The notes under the pieces: model-generated | The model's input: only the letters and a program-made list of their open reading frames with translations | What the model was told of the DNA's origin: nothing | Databases searched by the model: none | Position numbers and translations under genes: made by a program | NCBI RefSeq assembly: GCF_020172665.1 | Contig: NZ_CP083985.1 | Span: forward strand, 3,023,423-3,033,729 | Source: [Mycobacterium] zoologicum | Lineage (GTDB): Bacteria > Actinomycetota > Actinomycetes > Mycobacteriales > Mycobacteriaceae | DNA length: 10,307 bases | Direction: 5' to 3' | Shown: positions 1 to 7,317 of the stretch, piece by piece | How the letters are laid out: each line of letters starts with the position of its first letter | Numbering within the stretch: the first letter of the stretch is position 1

Positions 1-856
1 GCATCACCAGCCTCCTCGGTCCCGACCGCGGCCACCGATAGCGGCCACCAACAACGACTCGTCCGTCTACCCGGACCAGGCGCTACGCGAACCTCGTTGT
101 TTTTTGCGCCATTACTGCCGGGACCCCGGCGTCACCGGGCAGATCATCGTGCGCGGTGACAGCGCCTATGGATCGCGGGCGGTGATCCGGGTATGCCGCC
201 GCTACGGGGCGGTGTTCTCGCTGGTGCTGACCCGCAACGCCGCGGTGCAACGCGCCATCGACAGCATTCCCGAGAACGCCTGGACCCCGGTGAAATACCC
301 GGGTGCGGTGCTCGATCGCGAGACCGGGGCCTGGATCTCTGATGCCGAAGTCGCTGAAGCCGTCTACACCATGGCCAAAACCGGCACCTATGAGGCGGTC
401 ACCGCCCGGCTGATCGTGCGCCGGGTCAAAGACGCCAACCAACCCCAAGACGGGCTGTTCCCGATCTGGCGGTATCACCCGTTTTTCACCAACACCACCG
501 AGTCGGCCACCGACGCCGACATCACCCACCGCCGCCACGCCATCATCGAAACCACCTTCGCCGACCTCATCGACGGCCCCTTGGCCCACATTCCCTCCGG
601 GCGCTTCGGCGCCAACAGTGCCTGGGCCGTCTGCGCCGCGATCGCCCACAATCTGCTGCGCGCCACCGCGACCCTGGCCGGGACCCGTCACCGCACCGCG
701 CGCGGGGCGACCCTGCGCCGTCACCTGGTCAATATCCCGGCTCGTCTGGCCCGACCCCAACGACGACCGATCCTGCACCTACCCCGGCACTGGCCCGCCG
801 AACCAGCATGGATGACCCTGTGGCACAACACCATCGGCCACCGATCCAGCGCCTGA
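1..856 (+). pseudogene. IS1380-family transposase, C-terminal part (5' end truncated or outside window)
   Basis: About 250 residues from a TTG at 104 match the second half of an IS1380-family DDE transposase. Visible blocks are VRGDSAYGSRAVIR (a catalytic-Asp block; Asp is residue 19 counted from 104), the LIVRRVKD strand, the FPIWRYHPFFTN block, and RRHAIIETTFADLIDGPLAH with the likely catalytic Glu at residue 149, followed by the conserved FGANSAWAVCAAIAHNLLRA helix. Family members are roughly 450 residues, so the N-terminal 40-45% is absent. The same frame stays open back to base 1, but residues encoded by 2-103 are Pro/Arg-rich and do not look like the family, so either a rearrangement lies near base 100 or divergent sequence precedes it. 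The stop is TGA at 854-856. The product would lack the first catalytic Asp region and is most likely inactive. The family call is firm; the nature of the 5' end is uncertain. Confidence 0.8.
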
Positions 857-1006
857 ACCACCGACCACCCGACCCGACAACCAGGAACCCGACAGGAAAA
901 GCTGGACAGACCAGCGGCCTCGTCATGCCCACCACCAGCCCGGATCAAGACCATCAGCTCAACCGGCCACCACACCGTCGGTCGGTGGAATCAGGCTTAG
1001 TGAGAG
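1..1006 (+). mobile_element. IS1380-family element remnant, including its 3' flank
   Basis: This comprises the truncated transposase and about 150 bp of downstream sequence up to the start of the IS256 inverted repeat. The 857-1006 stretch contains no recognisable gene. The bases around 980-1000 (GGTGGAATCAGGCTTAG) may be close to the IS1380 right terminus, but I cannot prove the end without the left terminus, which is outside the window. The IS256 element begins immediately afterwards, so one IS has probably inserted in or next to the other. Confidence 0.5.
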
Positions 1007-1027
1007 GAATGATCAGAACCTGTGGAT
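1007..1027 (+). repeat. Left terminal inverted repeat of IS256 copy 1
   Basis: The inner core ACCTGTGGAT (1018-1027) is the exact reverse complement of 2470-2479. The outer part GAATGATCAGA aligns with GAATTGTCAAT from the reverse-complemented right end, with four mismatches over the whole 21 bases. The position, about 110 bp upstream of the transposase start, is suitable for an IS256 terminus and its promoter leader. Confidence 0.75.
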
Positions 1028-1055
1028 GAGCCTCGGCGTGGGGGCGTGAAAATGA

Positions 1056-1136
1056 GCGCACCTTCCCGAGGATGATCATCACGGAATCAGGTATTCGATC
1101 AAGACCGGCGTTGGCGCGCTGGTTGGGAAGGTACGC
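1056..1136 (+). promoter_or_regulatory. Leader inverted repeat that could cover the IS256 transposase ribosome-binding site
   Basis: GCGCACCTTCCC (1056-1067) and GGGAAGGTACGC (1125-1136) are complementary at 11 of 12 positions, separated by 57 bases. The downstream arm contains the GGGAAGG Shine-Dalgarno sequence, which ends 7 bases before the ATG at 1139. A transcript entering from outside the element would carry both arms and could fold to hide the site. A transcript starting inside the loop would carry only one arm. IS10 and IS50 are known to use such hairpins to block translation from read-through RNA; that this element does so is inference. A perfect palindrome GATGATCATC (1071-1080) lies in the loop. 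Confidence 0.5.
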
Positions 1137-1138
1137 CC

Positions 1139-2460
1139 ATGCTCACCGTAGTTCACGACGGCGCGGAGGCCAACGACAACACCGACAGTGGTGCTGGTCG
1201 GTCGTTGTTGGATGAGATTGTCCGTGATGGCGCTCGGCAGATGCTGGCCGCGGCGTTGCAGGCCGAGGTCGCCGCCTACGTGGCGCAGTTCGCTGACCAG
1301 CGCGATGACAACGGCCACCGATTGGTGGTCCGCAACGGCTACCACCAGCCGCGCGAGGTGCTGACCGCAGCCGGTGCGGTGCAGGTGAGGGCCCCGCGGG
1401 TCAACGACAAACGTGTCGATCCCGACACTGGTGAACGCAAGCGGTTCTCCTCGGCGATCCTGCCGGCCTGGGCGCGCAAGTCCCCGCAGATGTCCGAGGT
1501 GTTGCCGCTGTTGTACCTGCACGGGTTGTCGAGCAGCGATTTCACCCCGGCCCTGGAGCAGTTCCTCGGCTCCGGTGCCGGGTTGTCGGCATCGACGATC
1601 ACCCGGCTCACGTCGCAGTGGCAAGATGAGGCCGCCGCGTTCGGTCGTCGCGATCTGTCGGGCAGCGACTATGTCTACCTGTGGGTCGACGGCATCCCCC
1701 TCAAGGTCCGCCTGGACCAGGAAAAGCTGTGTCTGCTGGTGATGCTCGGTGTGCGCGCTGACGGCCGCAAGGAGCTGGTGGCGATCAGCGACGGCTACCG
1801 TGAATCGGCCGAGTCGTGGGCCGATCTGCTGCGCGACTGCAAACGGCGCGGCATGACCGCCCCGTGCTCGCCGTCGGTGACGGTGCACTCGGGTTCTGGA
1901 AAGCGGTCCGTGAGGTGTTCCCGGCCACCAAAGAGCAGCGCTGCTGGTTCCACAAGCAAGCCAATGTTCTTGCCGCACTGCCGAAATCAGCACACCCGTC
2001 GGCCCTGGCGGCACTCAAGGAGATCTACAACGCCGAGGATATCGACAAGGCCCAGCTCGCGGTCAAGGCCTTCGAGGTCGATTTCGGCGCCAAGTACCCC
2101 AAGGCGGTCGCCAAGATCACCGACGACCTCGATGTGCTGCTGGAGTTCTTCAAGTACCCGGCCGAACATTGGATCCACCTGCGCACGACGAACCCGATCG
2201 AAAGCACCTTCGCCACAGTGCGACTTCGGACCAAGGTGACAAAAGGCCCGGGATCGCGAACGGCCGGACTAGCGATGGCCTACAAGCTGATCGACGCCGC
2301 CTCGGCCCGCTGGCGCGCCGTCAACGCCCCGCACCTGGTCGCCCTGGTCCGCGCCGGCGCGGTCTTCCACAAAGGCAAACTGCTCGAACGCCCCACCGAC
2401 ATCACCCCACCAACACCGCCCTCAGACGACGATCAGGACGCCGGAACGGAGGTCGCCTGA
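1139..2460 (+). pseudogene. IS256-family transposase, interrupted by a single-base frameshift
   Basis: This is a DDE transposase of the IS256/mutator family. Reading starts at the ATG at 1139, with GGGAAGG 7 bases upstream. It continues through LWVDGIPLKVR (first catalytic Asp, residue 184) to RDCKRRGMTAP (residue 242). The sense frame then moves: bases from 1864 in the other frame encode VLAVGDGALGFWKAVREVF (second Asp), the CWFHKQANVLAALPKSAHP block and HLRTTNPIESTFATVRLRTK (catalytic Glu region), ending at TGA 2458-2460. Restoring one G next to 1864 would give an uninterrupted protein of about 440 residues, the usual family length. Without it, translation from 1139 runs out of frame to 2239. 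The lesion lies beside a run of C (1860-1863), so a sequencing error is possible. IS256 members are not known to need programmed frameshifting. As written, the gene is inactive. Confidence 0.9.
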
Positions 2461-2469
2461 AACACCCCG

Positions 2470-2490
2470 ATCCACAGGTATTGACAATTC
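2470..2490 (+). repeat. Right terminal inverted repeat of IS256 copy 1
   Basis: The inner core ATCCACAGGT (2470-2479) is the reverse complement of 1018-1027. It begins 9 bases after the transposase stop codon. The second IS256 copy has the same 9-base spacing between its stop and its terminal repeat (10205-10213), which supports both assignments. Confidence 0.75.
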
Positions 2491-2750
2491 CTCAAGTGAC
2501 GATTCGCGAGGTGAGAGTGCGAGGTGGGCAGGATGGATTCCGCCGCTGATCGTTGAACGGCGGACCCTTTGCTGATGCTTTCTCAGCTTCAACTGGGGGA
2601 TCGGTCGCGTCTATCCCTCCACCGCGGCGCGGACTCCGATTCGCGCCAGATGTCATGGCAGTCACCACTTTTTCGACGGCTAGCGACGGTGTCGCGTTTT
2701 GTCAGAAGCCGCCCGACAGCACAGCGATCGCTGCTGCGGCGGCCCGTGGG
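2491..2750. other. 260-bp stretch without a recognisable gene
   Basis: This lies between the IS256 right end and the stop codon of the IclR gene. A plus-strand frame open from a TTG at 2553 has weak third-position G/C and runs antisense into the IclR gene, so I regard it as non-coding. On the minus strand no reading frame gives a familiar protein. A perfect 12-bp palindrome, CAGCGATCGCTG, lies at 2722-2733, 17 bases beyond the IclR stop. No U-tract follows it, so it is not a standard terminator. The stretch could be the remains of whatever stood here before the IS arrived. Confidence 0.5.
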
Positions 2751-3500
2751 TCACAGCAGCCGGACGATGCCGCGGGCAGCCACCTGCAGGGCGCCGAGCA
2801 GTCGCTGGCGACCTCGCTTCAACGACGGAACTACGACGGCGATCGCGGCCACCACAGCGTCGTCGGACTGCCGGACGATCGGCACGGCCAGTGAACAGGC
2901 GCCTAGCGACATCTCTTCCACGGTGGTAGCCAACCCCTCGCGCCGCACCCCCTCCAACTGTCGGGACAGCACCGCAGGCTGGGTGATTGTGTAGGGAGTA
3001 ATCGGAGTCAGATTGGCAAACACCTGATCCTGGACTTCGCGTGGCGCGTGCGCCAACAGCACCTTGCCGACGCCGGTGCAGTGCATCGGCAACCTGCTGC
3101 CGACGGTGCTAACGATCGGCACGGATGCCCTACCCATCATCCGCTCGAGGTACAATACTTCGTTGCCGTCGCGTACCGCGAGGTGCACGGTGGCGAGCGT
3201 TGCCGCGTAGACATCGTGCAAGAACGGCTCTGCGACCTGCCGTAATCCGCCTCCGACCGGGGCGAGCAGCCCAGCGCTCCACATCAGTCGGCCGACCTCG
3301 AAACGACCGTCCGTGCGGCGCTGCAACGCCCCGCCCGCAACCAGTTCGGCAGCCAGCCGGTGGGCCGTGGCCATCGGCAGGCTGGCCCTACCCGCCAGTT
3401 CGGACAGCGTCAGTGTCCGGTGCCACTCATCGAAGGCGGCGACCATGCGCAGCAAACGAGAAGCGACGCTGGTGCCGGGCGTTGAGGTATTTCCCGCCAC
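2751..3500 (-). CDS. IclR-family transcriptional regulator, probable pca operon regulator
   Basis: This is a 249-residue protein with the standard IclR layout. Residues about 13-65 form the winged helix-turn-helix (LTLSELAGRASLPMATAHRL as the recognition region, then the wing at LQRRTDGRFEVG). Residues about 85-245 form the effector-binding domain, with the family signature RLPMHCTGVGKVLLA at 136-150 and the late GACSLAVPIVR strand. The start is GTG at 3500, preceded on its strand by AAAGGA seven bases upstream. Length is normal for the family (about 250). It is divergent from pcaH, with only 70 bp between the start codons, the usual position for IclR-type PcaR/PcaU/PobR regulators that answer protocatechuate or 3-oxoadipate. 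Regulation of the adjacent operon is a strong inference from position. The effector, and whether it activates or represses, cannot be read from sequence. Confidence 0.9.
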   Translation of the reverse strand: MAGNTSTPGTSVASRLLRMVAAFDEWHRTLTLSELAGRASLPMATAHRLAAELVAGGALQRRTDGRFEVGRLMWSAGLLAPVGGGLRQVAEPFLHDVYAATLATVHLAVRDGNEVLYLERMMGRASVPIVSTVGSRLPMHCTGVGKVLLAHAPREVQDQVFANLTPITPYTITQPAVLSRQLEGVRREGLATTVEEMSLGACSLAVPIVRQSDDAVVAAIAVVVPSLKRGRQRLLGALQVAARGIVRLL

Positions 3501-3570
3501 TCACGGATCCTTTCCGCTCAGTGGTAATCTAGCGTAGGTCAGTCGCCGAGGAGCCAATAGTGTCAAGGCT
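3501..3570. promoter_or_regulatory. Divergent promoter/operator region between the IclR gene and pcaH
   Basis: These 70 bp must hold both promoters. TAATCT (3525-3530) on the plus strand is a possible -10 for pcaH. On the minus strand TAGATT (complement of 3527-3532) could serve the regulator, so the two would overlap and one bound regulator could affect both. CGCT (3516-3519) and AGCG (3531-3534) are inverted around the putative -10. No -35 can be named with confidence, and I do not see a published PcaR box. The hexamer assignments are guesses; that a shared control region exists is well supported by the layout. Confidence 0.45.
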
Positions 3571-4368
3571 ATGACAGCAGTGATCGACCCCGATCCCGAC
3601 GGCGGGTTGCCGAGGCAGCAGGCGATCAGCGCGGAGATCGAGGCGATCGAGTCCGAGTATCAGCGCGCTGGCATCGAGGAGACGCAGCCGCGGCTCGGCT
3701 ACGCGCCCTACCGCAGCAGCCTGCTGCGTCATCCCACGAAGGACCTACACCACGCTGACCCGGAGGGCGTCGAGCTGTGGACGCCCTGCTTTTCCGAACG
3801 CGACGTGCATCCGCTTGAATCGGACCTCACCATCCAGCACTCAGGCGAACCCATCGGCGAACGGATAGTGGTGACCGGCCGGGTGGTCGACGGCGACGGA
3901 CGGCCGGTGCGACGTCAACTCGTCGAGATCTGGCAGGCCAACGCCGGCGGTCGCTACATCCACAAGCGTGATCAGCACCCGTCCGCGATCGACCCCAACT
4001 TCACCGGCGTCGGCCGCTGCCTGACCGATGACGACGGAAGCTACCGCTTCACCACGATCAAGCCAGGGCCGTATCCGTGGAGGAACCACCGCAACGCTTG
4101 GCGCCCAGCCCACATCCACTTCTCGGTGTTCGGAACGGAATTCACGCAACGGCTGATCACCCAGATGTACTTCCCCGGCGACCCGTTGTTCGCGCTGGAC
4201 CCGATCTATCAGTCGATCACCGACCGAAAGGCCCGAGACCGACTGATTGCCAACTACGACCACGACGTCACCACCCACGAATGGGCCACCGGATACCGGT
4301 GGGACATCATCCTCACCGGCGCGACGCGCACTCCGACCGAGGATCCCCACCGCGGAAGCGAACACTGA
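3571..4368 (+). CDS. pcaH: Protocatechuate 3,4-dioxygenase beta subunit
   Basis: This is the iron-bearing subunit of the intradiol dioxygenase that cleaves protocatechuate with O2 to 3-carboxy-cis,cis-muconate. The protein has 265 residues. The four non-haem Fe(III) ligands known for the family are all present: Tyr129 (in NAGGRYIHKRD), Tyr168 (PGPYPW), His181 and His183 (WRPAHIHFS), with the conserved active-site Arg178. The intradiol core LVEIWQANAGG is at 117-127, preceded by the usual beta-subunit N-terminal extension with LGYAPYRSSLLRHP. The start is ATG 3571; the frame upstream has a stop at 3535 and no other start. AAGG lies only 2 bases before the ATG and a stronger GAGGAG is 17 bases away, so initiation may be weak or the transcript may be nearly leaderless. 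First gene of the operon; its stop overlaps the pcaG start. Confidence 0.97.
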   Translation: MTAVIDPDPDGGLPRQQAISAEIEAIESEYQRAGIEETQPRLGYAPYRSSLLRHPTKDLHHADPEGVELWTPCFSERDVHPLESDLTIQHSGEPIGERIVVTGRVVDGDGRPVRRQLVEIWQANAGGRYIHKRDQHPSAIDPNFTGVGRCLTDDDGSYRFTTIKPGPYPWRNHRNAWRPAHIHFSVFGTEFTQRLITQMYFPGDPLFALDPIYQSITDRKARDRLIANYDHDVTTHEWATGYRWDIILTGATRTPTEDPHRGSEH

Positions 4369-4937
4369 TGAATACCCTGCTCACCGCCACCCCGGGGCAG
4401 ACCGTCGGACCCTTTTTCGGTTACGCACTCCCGTTCGACCGGTGCGACCAGCTGGTTCCGGCCGGCTCACCGGGTGCCGTCCAGCTTTCCGGCTTGGTCC
4501 TCGATGGTGACGGCCAGCCTGTTCCCGACGCCCTACTTGAGATCTGGCAGGCAAACGCCGACGGCACCATCCCCACGTCCACCGGCTCGCTACACCGGGA
4601 CGGCTGGACCTTCACTGGGTGGGGCCGCGCCGGCACCGACGATGGCGGACGGTACAACTTTTCCACCGTCATCCCAGGTCCCTGCGATCCCGGTGCGGCA
4701 CCGTTCTTTCTGATCACCGTGTTCGCCCGCGGGCTGCTCAACCGGCTGTTCACCCGCGCCTACGTGCCCGGGGGGCAGCTGGCCGGCGATCCACTGCTGG
4801 CGTCCCTGCCGCCCGAGCGTCGCGACACGCTCATCGCCACCCGCGAGGGCGCCGGACTACGCTTCGACATCCAATTGCAGGACGCGCCAGGCAAACCCGA
4901 GACGGTCTTCCTGCGCTACGCGGGACACCAGCGATGA
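4368..4937 (+). CDS. pcaG: Protocatechuate 3,4-dioxygenase alpha subunit
   Basis: This is the non-catalytic partner of PcaH. The enzyme is an oligomer of alpha-beta units in which the alpha subunit keeps the intradiol beta-sandwich fold but lacks iron ligands. The protein has 189 residues. It begins with the family's TPGQTVGPFFGYAL (8-21) and carries LLEIWQANADG (56-66), the equivalent of the PcaH core. The ligand-region strand reads APFFLITVFARGLLNRLFTR (111-130) instead of the His-x-His motif, as expected for alpha. The C-terminus LRFDIQLQD plus TVFLRY is typical. The start ATG 4368 shares its A with the pcaH stop (TGATG), implying translational coupling; GGAAG lies about 11 bases upstream. 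The frame is open further upstream, but that part only mirrors pcaH, so the later start is preferred. Confidence 0.96.
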   Translation: MNTLLTATPGQTVGPFFGYALPFDRCDQLVPAGSPGAVQLSGLVLDGDGQPVPDALLEIWQANADGTIPTSTGSLHRDGWTFTGWGRAGTDDGGRYNFSTVIPGPCDPGAAPFFLITVFARGLLNRLFTRAYVPGGQLAGDPLLASLPPERRDTLIATREGAGLRFDIQLQDAPGKPETVFLRYAGHQR

Positions 4938-6139
4938 CTGACCTCTTCTGGCCGGGCGACGACCTCGCAGGCGACCTGATGAGCGGCCCCGCATTCCTCG
5001 AGGCCATGGTGGCCGTGGAACGGGCGTGGCTGGACAGCCTCGTCGACGCCGGTATCGCACCGCAAGAGGCGCGTGCCAGCTTGGCAGACCTCATCGCCGA
5101 CGCCGACACCGAGTCGATCGCCCGCCGCGCCGCCACCGACGGCAGCCCCGTCAGCGCTCTGGTCACGTTGTTGCGTGAGCGCTCAACGGCGGCGACAGCC
5201 CGCTGGTTACACCGCGGGCTAACCAGTCAGGACGTCGTCGACACAGCGCTCGTCATCTGCGCCCGTGATGTCCTCATGCGCATCGGCGACGAGTTCACCG
5301 TCCAAGTCCGGGCGCTGTCCGAGCTCGCTGAGAGGCACCGGAGCACACCAACACTCGCGCGTACCCTGACCCAGGCCGCCCTACCAAGCACCTTCGGCGC
5401 CAAGATGGCACGTTGGCTTACCGGCATACTGGACGCCGCCGAACCGCTGACCGGGCTGCTGCCCTCGCTGCCGGTGCAGGTCGGTGGCGCGGTGGGAACG
5501 CTGGCGGCGGCTACCGAATTGACCGGTTCGGTGGACGGCGCCATCGCGTTGAGCGACGCGCTCGCCGGCGCACTGCGGCTGGCGCCGGCTCCGCCCTGGC
5601 ACACCACCCGCTCGGCGATCACCCGCATCGGGGATGCGTTGGTGAGCTGCTGCGACGCCTGGGGGCACATCGCCGCCGACATCGCGACCGGTAGCCGGCC
5701 CGAGGTCGGCGAGCTGGCCGAGGGGACTGGTGGCGGCTCATCGACGATGCCGCACAAGAACAATCCCGTCCGCTCTGTGTTGATCCGGCGCACCGCGCTC
5801 ACCGCGGGCACCTTGGGCGCCACCCTGCACCTGGCCGCAGGAGCGAGTGTCGACGAGCGCTCCGACGGCGCGTGGCACGCCGAATGGGCCACACTGCGCA
5901 CGCTCGCCCGCCACACCGTCGTGGCGGCCATCCAAGCCTCCGAACTGCTCTCCGGGTTGCAGGTGGACACGGCGCGGGCGGCCGCGAACCTGGCCGACGC
6001 GGGCGGGCTGCTCACCGAACAACGTGCAATGACCGAGTTGACCGGTAGCCCAGCACGGCCCGACTACACCGGTGCCGCCGATCGGCTGATCGATTCGACC
6101 TTGAGTCGGGCCCGCCGCTTCATCAAGTCTGCGTCATGA
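4934..6139 (+). CDS. pcaB: 3-carboxy-cis,cis-muconate cycloisomerase
   Basis: This is a member of the fumarase/argininosuccinate lyase superfamily that closes 3-carboxy-cis,cis-muconate to 4-carboxymuconolactone. The 401-residue protein is all-helical in character and begins LFWPGDDLAGDLMS, as PcaB proteins do. Superfamily landmarks are the first conserved region TSQDVVDTA (97-105), AALPSTFGAKMARWL (148-162), and the signature loop GSSTMPHKNNPVRS (268-281), which carries the conserved Lys/Asn and the catalytic serine region. Length is slightly shorter than the roughly 450 residues of proteobacterial enzymes, the difference being at the C-terminus. The ATG at 4934 overlaps the pcaG stop as ATGA. 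A much longer upstream reading exists in this frame, but it lies antiphase within pcaG and has no family homology. Product release feeds directly into PcaL. Confidence 0.96.
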   Translation: MTDLFWPGDDLAGDLMSGPAFLEAMVAVERAWLDSLVDAGIAPQEARASLADLIADADTESIARRAATDGSPVSALVTLLRERSTAATARWLHRGLTSQDVVDTALVICARDVLMRIGDEFTVQVRALSELAERHRSTPTLARTLTQAALPSTFGAKMARWLTGILDAAEPLTGLLPSLPVQVGGAVGTLAAATELTGSVDGAIALSDALAGALRLAPAPPWHTTRSAITRIGDALVSCCDAWGHIAADIATGSRPEVGELAEGTGGGSSTMPHKNNPVRSVLIRRTALTAGTLGATLHLAAGASVDERSDGAWHAEWATLRTLARHTVVAAIQASELLSGLQVDTARAAANLADAGGLLTEQRAMTELTGSPARPDYTGAADRLIDSTLSRARRFIKSAS

Positions 6140-7317
6140 CCATTCCGGCCTTGGCCACAATCGACTTCGGCGGACCCGACGGTGCGCCTGTCCTCGTGCT
6201 GGGGCCTTCACTGGGTACCTCGGCAGCCACGCTGTGGAGCGCTGCGGCTGGATGGCTGAGTGCGCACGCCCGCGTCGTCGGGTGGGACCTACCCGGTCAC
6301 GGTCGAGGCGGTCCTGGCGAGCCCTTCACGATCGCCGAACTCGCGGTCGCCGTGCTGGCACTCGCCGACGACATGCACGCCGAGACCTTCCACTACGCCG
6401 GTGATTCGCTCGGTGGCTGTGTCGGTCTGCAGCTGATGCTCGACGCGCCGCAACGGGTGGACTCGGCGACCCTACTGGGCACCGGTGCGTTGATCGGCAC
6501 CCCAGCTGGCTGGCTCGAGCGCGCCGCCACCGTCCGCGCCGAGGGCGTCGAAACCTTACTCTCGGGCGCGGCCCAGCGGTGGTTCGCGCCGGGCTTCGTC
6601 GACCGGCAACCAGGTGTCGGCGCGGCGCTGCTGGACACCCTCAGCCACACCGATCCGGAGTCCTATGCGCAGGCCTGCGAGGCCCTCGCGGCATTCGACG
6701 TCTCCGACCGATTGCGCGAGATCGTCACTCCCGTCCTGGCCGTGGCAGGCAGCGCCGACGTGCCCACACCGCCGGAGTCATTGCGGCGCATCGCCTCCGG
6801 TGTCCAGGACGGTGACCTCGTAGTGCTCGACGGTGTCGGCCACCTGGCACCCGCCGAAGCCCCGGACCGGGTCGCCGGCCTCATCGCAGAGCAGGTGGGT
6901 ATTCCGCAGCCTGCGACTAGGACCGTCGAGGATGTGTGTCGCGCGGGAATGGCGATACGGCGCCAGGTGCTCGGCGACGGGCACGTCGACCGGGCAATCG
7001 CCGGTACCACCGACATGACCGCCGATTTCCAGCACCTGATCACCCAGTACGCCTGGGGAACCATCTGGACACGCCCAGGTCTAGACCTTCGCAGCCGCTC
7101 GATGATCACCCTGACGGCGCTGGTCGCGCGCGGGCACCGCGAGGAACTGGCGATGCACCTGCGAGCGGCCCGCCGGAACGGTTTGAGCAACGACGAGATC
7201 AAGGAGCTGCTGATGCAGACTGCCATCTACTGTGGCGTCCCCGACGCCAACTCCGCGTTTCGCATCGCCGCCGAGGTATTGCCGGAATTCGACGAGGACG
7301 AGCGGGCGTCGTCATGA
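6136..7317 (+). CDS. pcaL: Fused 3-oxoadipate enol-lactonase / 4-carboxymuconolactone decarboxylase
   Basis: This is a two-domain protein of 393 residues joining PcaD and PcaC. Residues 1 to about 255 are an alpha/beta hydrolase with nucleophile elbow GDSLGG (Ser91), acid Asp208 (GSADVP) and catalytic His236 (GVGHLAPAEAPD); it hydrolyses the 3-oxoadipate enol-lactone. Residues about 265-385 are a carboxymuconolactone decarboxylase domain with GMAIRRQVLGDGHVDRA, QYAWGTIWTRPGLDLRSRSM and the GVPDANSAFRIA end. The decarboxylase acts first in the pathway although it is C-terminal. Such fusions are known from actinomycetes (pcaL of Streptomyces and Rhodococcus) and support the host assignment. The ATG at 6136 overlaps the pcaB stop as ATGA, and the gene's own stop overlaps the start of pcaI. 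All catalytic residues I can name are intact. Confidence 0.96.
   Translation: MTIPALATIDFGGPDGAPVLVLGPSLGTSAATLWSAAAGWLSAHARVVGWDLPGHGRGGPGEPFTIAELAVAVLALADDMHAETFHYAGDSLGGCVGLQLMLDAPQRVDSATLLGTGALIGTPAGWLERAATVRAEGVETLLSGAAQRWFAPGFVDRQPGVGAALLDTLSHTDPESYAQACEALAAFDVSDRLREIVTPVLAVAGSADVPTPPESLRRIASGVQDGDLVVLDGVGHLAPAEAPDRVAGLIAEQVGIPQPATRTVEDVCRAGMAIRRQVLGDGHVDRAIAGTTDMTADFQHLITQYAWGTIWTRPGLDLRSRSMITLTALVARGHREELAMHLRAARRNGLSNDEIKELLMQTAIYCGVPDANSAFRIAAEVLPEFDEDERASS

Larger units (their letters stand above)
1007..2490 (+). mobile_element. IS256-family insertion sequence, copy 1 (complete ends, frameshifted transposase)
   Basis: A mutator-type IS of about 1.48 kb carries one transposase gene (1139-2460). 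Imperfect terminal inverted repeats lie at 1007-1027 and 2470-2490; comparing the first with the reverse complement of the second gives 17 of 21 identities, with a perfect inner core ACCTGTGGAT. The exact outer boundaries are approximate. IS256 elements usually make 8-9 bp target duplications, but no identical direct repeat is seen at 999-1006 versus 2491-2498. This suggests that one flank has been exchanged by recombination or that the ends are a few bases off. The same terminus occurs at 10184-10204 in the opposite orientation. Confidence 0.85.

Noticed and set aside
1860..1866. Programmed ribosomal frameshift producing the full IS256 transposase
   Set aside because: There is no clear slippery heptamer, and the family normally uses one continuous frame; a one-base deletion or read error is simpler.
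1079..2014. Minus-strand open frame (311 codons) opposite the IS256 transposase
   Set aside because: It mirrors the codon bias of the transposase and has no recognisable domain.
2553..2894. Plus-strand open frame beginning in the gap after IS256 copy 1
   Set aside because: It starts at a TTG without a ribosome-binding site, shows weak third-position G/C and continues antisense into the IclR gene.
4619..4933. N-terminal extension of pcaB reaching back through pcaG
   Set aside because: The extension is an out-of-frame reading of pcaG; the ATG at 4934 gives the normal PcaB N-terminus and an ATGA overlap.
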